Assembly: GCF_005484805.1 (NCBI RefSeq)
Contig: NZ_CP039432.1
Span: forward strand, 2,418,001-2,482,000
Length of the DNA stretch: 64,000 nucleotides
Direction: 5' to 3'
DNA from: Rhodococcus sp. SGAir0479
Lineage (GTDB): Bacteria > Actinomycetota > Actinomycetes > Mycobacteriales > Mycobacteriaceae
Shown here: in pieces, positions 60,903 through 64,000 of the stretch
Position numbering within the stretch: position 1 is the first letter of the stretch
Layout of the letters: the number at the start of each line of letters is the position of its first letter
Notes under the pieces: generated by a model
The model's input: the letters and a program-made list of their open reading frames with translations, nothing else
Database searches by the model: none
Told to the model about the DNA's origin: nothing
Program-made: the position numbers and the translations under genes

Positions 60903-61583
60903 TCACACCTGGAAGCGGTACCCCATCCCGGTCTCGGTCAACAGGTGCTGCGGATGCGACGGGTCCTTCTCCAGCTTGCGCCGCAACTGCGCGAGATAGA
61001 CACGCAGATAATGGGTCTCGGTGGCGTACGCGGGACCCCACACCTCCCGCAGCAACTCCTTCTGCCCCACGAGCTTGCCCTTGTTGCGCACGAGCATCTC
61101 GAGCATCCCCCACTCCGTGGGAGTCAGGTGCACCTCCGAACCGTCGCGGGTGACCTTCTTCGCGGCCAGATCCACCGTGAAAGACTCGGTCACCACCACC
61201 GGTTCGCTGGTCTCCGCTGCCGCCGCCCCGCGCCGCACCGCGGCCCGCAGCCGCGCGAGGAACTCGTCCATCCCGAACGGCTTGGTGACGTAGTCGTCGG
61301 CCCCGGCATCCAACGCCTCCACCTTGTCCGACGAATCCGTGCGCGCCGACAGCACGATCACCGGGGCGGTGCACCAGCCCCGCAGGCCCGCGAGGACCTC
61401 GATGCCGTCCATGTCGGGCAGACCGAGATCGAGCACGATCACCTCGGGATGCTTGTCGGCCGCCGCGCGCAACGCGGCCGCCCCGGTCGACGCCGTCGTC
61501 ACCTCGTAGCCACGGACGCTCAGATTGATCCGCAGCGCCCGCAGGATCTGCGGCTCGTCGTCGACCACCAGTACCCGGATCAT
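60903..61583 (-). CDS. kdpE: Response regulator KdpE
   Basis: 226 residues. Receiver domain: MIRVLVVDDEPQILRALRIN, phospho-Asp in VIVLDLGLPDMDGIEVL, and Lys in DYVTKPFGMDEFLAR. The C-terminal OmpR-type winged helix has VHLTPTEWGMLEMLVRNKGK and LLREVWGPAYATETHYLRVY. LRVYLAQLRRKLEKDPSHPQ is characteristic of KdpE. It activates the potassium ATPase operon kdpFABC. Its ATG overlaps the kdpD stop by four bases. Confidence 0.93.
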   Translation of the reverse strand: MIRVLVVDDEPQILRALRINLSVRGYEVTTASTGAAALRAAADKHPEVIVLDLGLPDMDGIEVLAGLRGWCTAPVIVLSARTDSSDKVEALDAGADDYVTKPFGMDEFLARLRAAVRRGAAAAETSEPVVVTESFTVDLAAKKVTRDGSEVHLTPTEWGMLEMLVRNKGKLVGQKELLREVWGPAYATETHYLRVYLAQLRRKLEKDPSHPQHLLTETGMGYRFQV

Positions 61584-64000
61584 CGGGCTCCCTCCGCACC
61601 GTCTGCCGGCCCCGCCGGCCCATCATCTGCCGGCCCCGCCGGCGCACCGTCCTCCGTGGACTCCCCGGGCCAGGCTGCCAGTTCCACCACCATCGTCAGA
61701 CCCCCGCCAGGGGTGTCCGTCGCGCTCACCGTGCCACCCATCGCCTCGACGAATCCCTTGACCACCGACAGCCCCAACCCGACGCCCGTGGTGTTGTCCC
61801 GGTCGCCGAGCCGCTGGAACGCGTCGAACACCTGCTCGTGGGTGCCGCGCACGAGCCCACGCCCGGTGTCGGCCACGGTGATCGTGGTCCGGTCGCCGAT
61901 GCGGGCCGCACCGATCCGCACCGGCTCGTCCGGCGCATGCCGGAGCGCGTTGTCGACGAGGTTGGCCAGCACCCGCTCGAGCAGGCCGGCGTCGGCCATC
62001 ACCGCGGCGTCCCCCACCTCGACCTTCACCTGATCCCGCACCCGCCGCGCCGAACCGGGCCCGCCGAAGCCGGCGCCGACCAGCGCGCGGTGCACCACCT
62101 CCTCGAGGTAGACCCGTCGCAGCGTCGGTTTCACGACGCCCGCAGCCAGCCGCGACGAATCGAGCAGGTTGCCGACGAGCGCGGTCAGCTGGTCGGCCGA
62201 CTCCTCGATGGTGGCCAGCAGCTCCGCGGTGTCCTCGGGCGAGAACTCGATGTCGTCGCTGCGCAGGCTCGACACCGCGGCCTTCACGGCGGCGAGCGGG
62301 GTGCGCAGGTCGTGGCTGACGGCCGAGAGCAGCGAACGGCGCAGCCGGTCGGCCTCGGCCAGGGCCGAAGCCTGGCCCGCCTCCTCGGCGAGCTGACGCT
62401 GGCGGATCAGCCCGACGGCCTGATTCGCGACCGCATAGAGAACCTTTCGGTCCCGCGCACCCAGTTCGTTCCCCCCTAGCAGCAGCGCGTACTCGCCGTC
62501 ACCGGCCTCGCACACGGTCCCCGCCTCGTCGACGGAAGTCGGCGGCGACACTCCCGCGGAACTGACCACGCCGTCGCCCCGCCGGACCACGCTGACGCCC
62601 GTCTGTGCGTATGTCTCACGCACCTTCTCGAGCAGCGCCGGCAGATCCGCGCCACGTAGCACCGACCCCGCGAACAGTGCCAGCAGCTCGGCCTCCTGTG
62701 ACGCCCGCCGGGCGTCTCGCGCCCTTTCGGCCGCCGCGTCGACCAGCACCGCGACCGCGACCGCCACGACCAGCAACACCACGGTGGTGATGAAGTTGTC
62801 GGGCTGGGCGATCGTGAGGCTGTGGAGCGGCGCCGTGAAGAAGTAGTTGAGCAGCAGCCCGGAGACGAGAGCGGACACGATCGCCGGCCCGACGCCACCG
62901 AGCAACGCGACAGCCAGGACTACCACGAAGAACAGGGCGTTCTGGCCCCCGACACCGGAGAACCGGTCGACGACCCCCATCAGCACACTCGCGAGCGACG
63001 GCACGACCACCGCCGCCAGCCAGGACACCAGCCGGCGCTCGCGGCTTCCGCGGATCGAGATTCGGCTGCGAGTGGCGGCCTCGTCGTGCGTGACCATGTG
63101 GACGTCGATCTTCCCGGACTGCTGGACGATGGCCGCCCCGATGCCCTCGTCGAAGATCCGCGCCCATCGCGACCTCCGTGACGTCCCGATCACCAGCTGC
63201 GTGGCGTTGACCTCTCGGGCGAACTCGAGCAGCGTCGTCGGGACGTCGTCGCCCACCACGCTGTGCAGGCTCGCGCCGATGTTCGCCGCCAACTTGCGCA
63301 CCCGGCCCATGTCGGAGGCCGAGACGCCTTCCCGACCGTCACCGCGCACGACGTGCACGACCATCAGTTCGGCGCTGGACCTACCGGCGATGCGCCCGGC
63401 CCGGCGGACCAGCGTCTCGGATTCGGGGCCACCGGTGACCGCGACGACCACCCGCTCCCGCGTCTCCCACGTGTCGGTGATCTTGTTCTCGGCCCGGTAC
63501 TTCGCGAGCGCCGCGTCCACCTGGTCGGCCACCCACAGCAGCGCCAGTTCGCGCAACGCCGTCAGATTCCCGCGCCGGAAGTAGTTACCCAGCGCCGCAT
63601 CGACCTTGTCGGCCGCATACACGTTCCCGTGAGAGAGCCTGCGCCGCAACGCCTCCGGCGTGATGTCGACCAACTCCACCTGCGCGGCCGAACGCACCAC
63701 CTCGTCGGGCACGGTCTCGTGTTGCGCCACGCCCGTGATCTGCTGCACCACGTCGTTGAGACTTTCCAGATGCTGCACGTTGAGCGTCGACAGCACGTCG
63801 ATGCCCGCGTCGAGCAGTTCGTTCACGTCCTGCCAACGCTTCTCGTTGCGGCTGCCCGGCGTGTTCGTGTGCGCCAGTTCGTCCACCAGCACCACCGCGG
63901 GCCGACGCGCCAGCACCGCCTCGACGTCGAGTTCGGGCATCGCGGTGCCGCGGTACCGGACCAGCTTCGGTGCGACTACCTCGAGCCCGGACAGTTGCGC
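61580..64000 (-). CDS. kdpD: Sensor histidine kinase KdpD, C-terminal part (cut by right edge)
   Basis: 806 codons are present; the N-terminus lies beyond 64000. From the N-terminal side: rest of the KdpD sensor domain (ELDVEAVLARRPAVVLVDEL, AHTNTPGSRNEKRWQDV), and a Usp-like domain (VVVAVTGGPESETLVRRAGR). Next come four transmembrane helices (about 63000-62740), a GAF-like part, and the kinase with HisKA SAVSHDLRTPLAAVKAAVSS and ATPase motifs (NLVDNALRHAPDE, TGVGLGLSVVKGFVEAMGG). It senses K+ limitation and phosphorylates KdpE. An ATG at 63940 is internal: the reading frame and family similarity (GLEVVAPKLVRYRG) continue to the edge. Confidence 0.93.
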   Translation of the reverse strand, partial: AQLSGLEVVAPKLVRYRGTAMPELDVEAVLARRPAVVLVDELAHTNTPGSRNEKRWQDVNELLDAGIDVLSTLNVQHLESLNDVVQQITGVAQHETVPDEVVRSAAQVELVDITPEALRRRLSHGNVYAADKVDAALGNYFRRGNLTALRELALLWVADQVDAALAKYRAENKITDTWETRERVVVAVTGGPESETLVRRAGRIAGRSSAELMVVHVVRGDGREGVSASDMGRVRKLAANIGASLHSVVGDDVPTTLLEFAREVNATQLVIGTSRRSRWARIFDEGIGAAIVQQSGKIDVHMVTHDEAATRSRISIRGSRERRLVSWLAAVVVPSLASVLMGVVDRFSGVGGQNALFFVVVLAVALLGGVGPAIVSALVSGLLLNYFFTAPLHSLTIAQPDNFITTVVLLVVAVAVAVLVDAAAERARDARRASQEAELLALFAGSVLRGADLPALLEKVRETYAQTGVSVVRRGDGVVSSAGVSPPTSVDEAGTVCEAGDGEYALLLGGNELGARDRKVLYAVANQAVGLIRQRQLAEEAGQASALAEADRLRRSLLSAVSHDLRTPLAAVKAAVSSLRSDDIEFSPEDTAELLATIEESADQLTALVGNLLDSSRLAAGVVKPTLRRVYLEEVVHRALVGAGFGGPGSARRVRDQVKVEVGDAAVMADAGLLERVLANLVDNALRHAPDEPVRIGAARIGDRTTITVADTGRGLVRGTHEQVFDAFQRLGDRDNTTGVGLGLSVVKGFVEAMGGTVSATDTPGGGLTMVVELAAWPGESTEDGAPAGPADDGPAGPADGAEGAR

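Overview
The window looks like chromosomal DNA from a high-GC, mycolic-acid-bearing actinobacterium, most likely Rhodococcus or a close relative (Nocardiales). It carries a single-chain type I fatty acid synthase with its own acpS, an apparent mycolate reductase (cmrA/Rv2509-like), a secreted DUF4185 (arabinanase-type) protein, an Rv2518c-like L,D-transpeptidase, and two blocks in the gene order known from Mycobacterium tuberculosis. The first block is cmrA - orn - tRNA-His - ldt - DUF3618 - bcp - M20 peptidase - acpS - fas. The second is amidohydrolase - ffh - glnD - glnB - amt - ftsY - smc - acyP - osmC. The genus is inferred from gene content and order, not from a marker gene.

Layout. 1-2.4 kb: a CoxM-type fragment, xdhC and a divergent LysR regulator. 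2.4-7.1 kb: an island of visibly lower GC (about 50% in sampled lines, against about two thirds elsewhere) directly after a tRNA-Arg. It holds decayed pieces of a serine recombinase, a type I restriction subunit and a PHP-domain protein. Between them sits an intact, overlapping gene pair: an AAA+ unfoldase-like ATPase and a DUF6414-like protein. 7.2-11 kb: a LysR relic, the DUF4185 protein and gdhA. 11-18 kb: a fatty-acid desaturase with its ferredoxin reductase and TetR regulator, a frameshifted epoxide-hydrolase-like gene, a TetR/thioesterase divergent pair and an MFS protein. 18.5-26.2 kb: a sodium/solute symporter with a 43-residue partner, PadR regulator, fadH, cmrA, an NDMA-type alcohol dehydrogenase and orn. 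26.3-29.6 kb: tRNA-His, two tiny glycine-rich hydrophobic peptide genes, ldt, two tRNA-Lys genes and a DUF3618 protein. 29.7-43.5 kb: bcp, an M20 peptidase, a TetR regulator, acpS, fas, a hypothetical protein and tRNA-Leu. 43.5-46.4 kb: a MerR/MFS divergent pair and a SnoaL-like fusion. 46.5-60.9 kb: protein-targeting, nitrogen-control and chromosome-condensation genes. 60.9-64 kb: kdpE and the 3' part of kdpD, cut by the right edge.

How it fits together. fas and acpS make and activate the long-chain acyl supply. The desaturase pair, cmrA, thioesterase and fadH modify or recycle acyl chains, and the DUF4185 protein and Ldt remodel the envelope. Nitrogen assimilation is represented by amtB-glnB-glnD and by gdhA. 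A correctly phased GlnR-type box lies upstream of amtB, and a weaker one upstream of gdhA. FtsY and Ffh are the two GTPases of co-translational targeting.

The best candidates for undescribed biology are the AAA+/DUF6414-like pair in the tRNA-Arg island and the pair of 38- and 41-residue peptides between tRNA-His and ldt.
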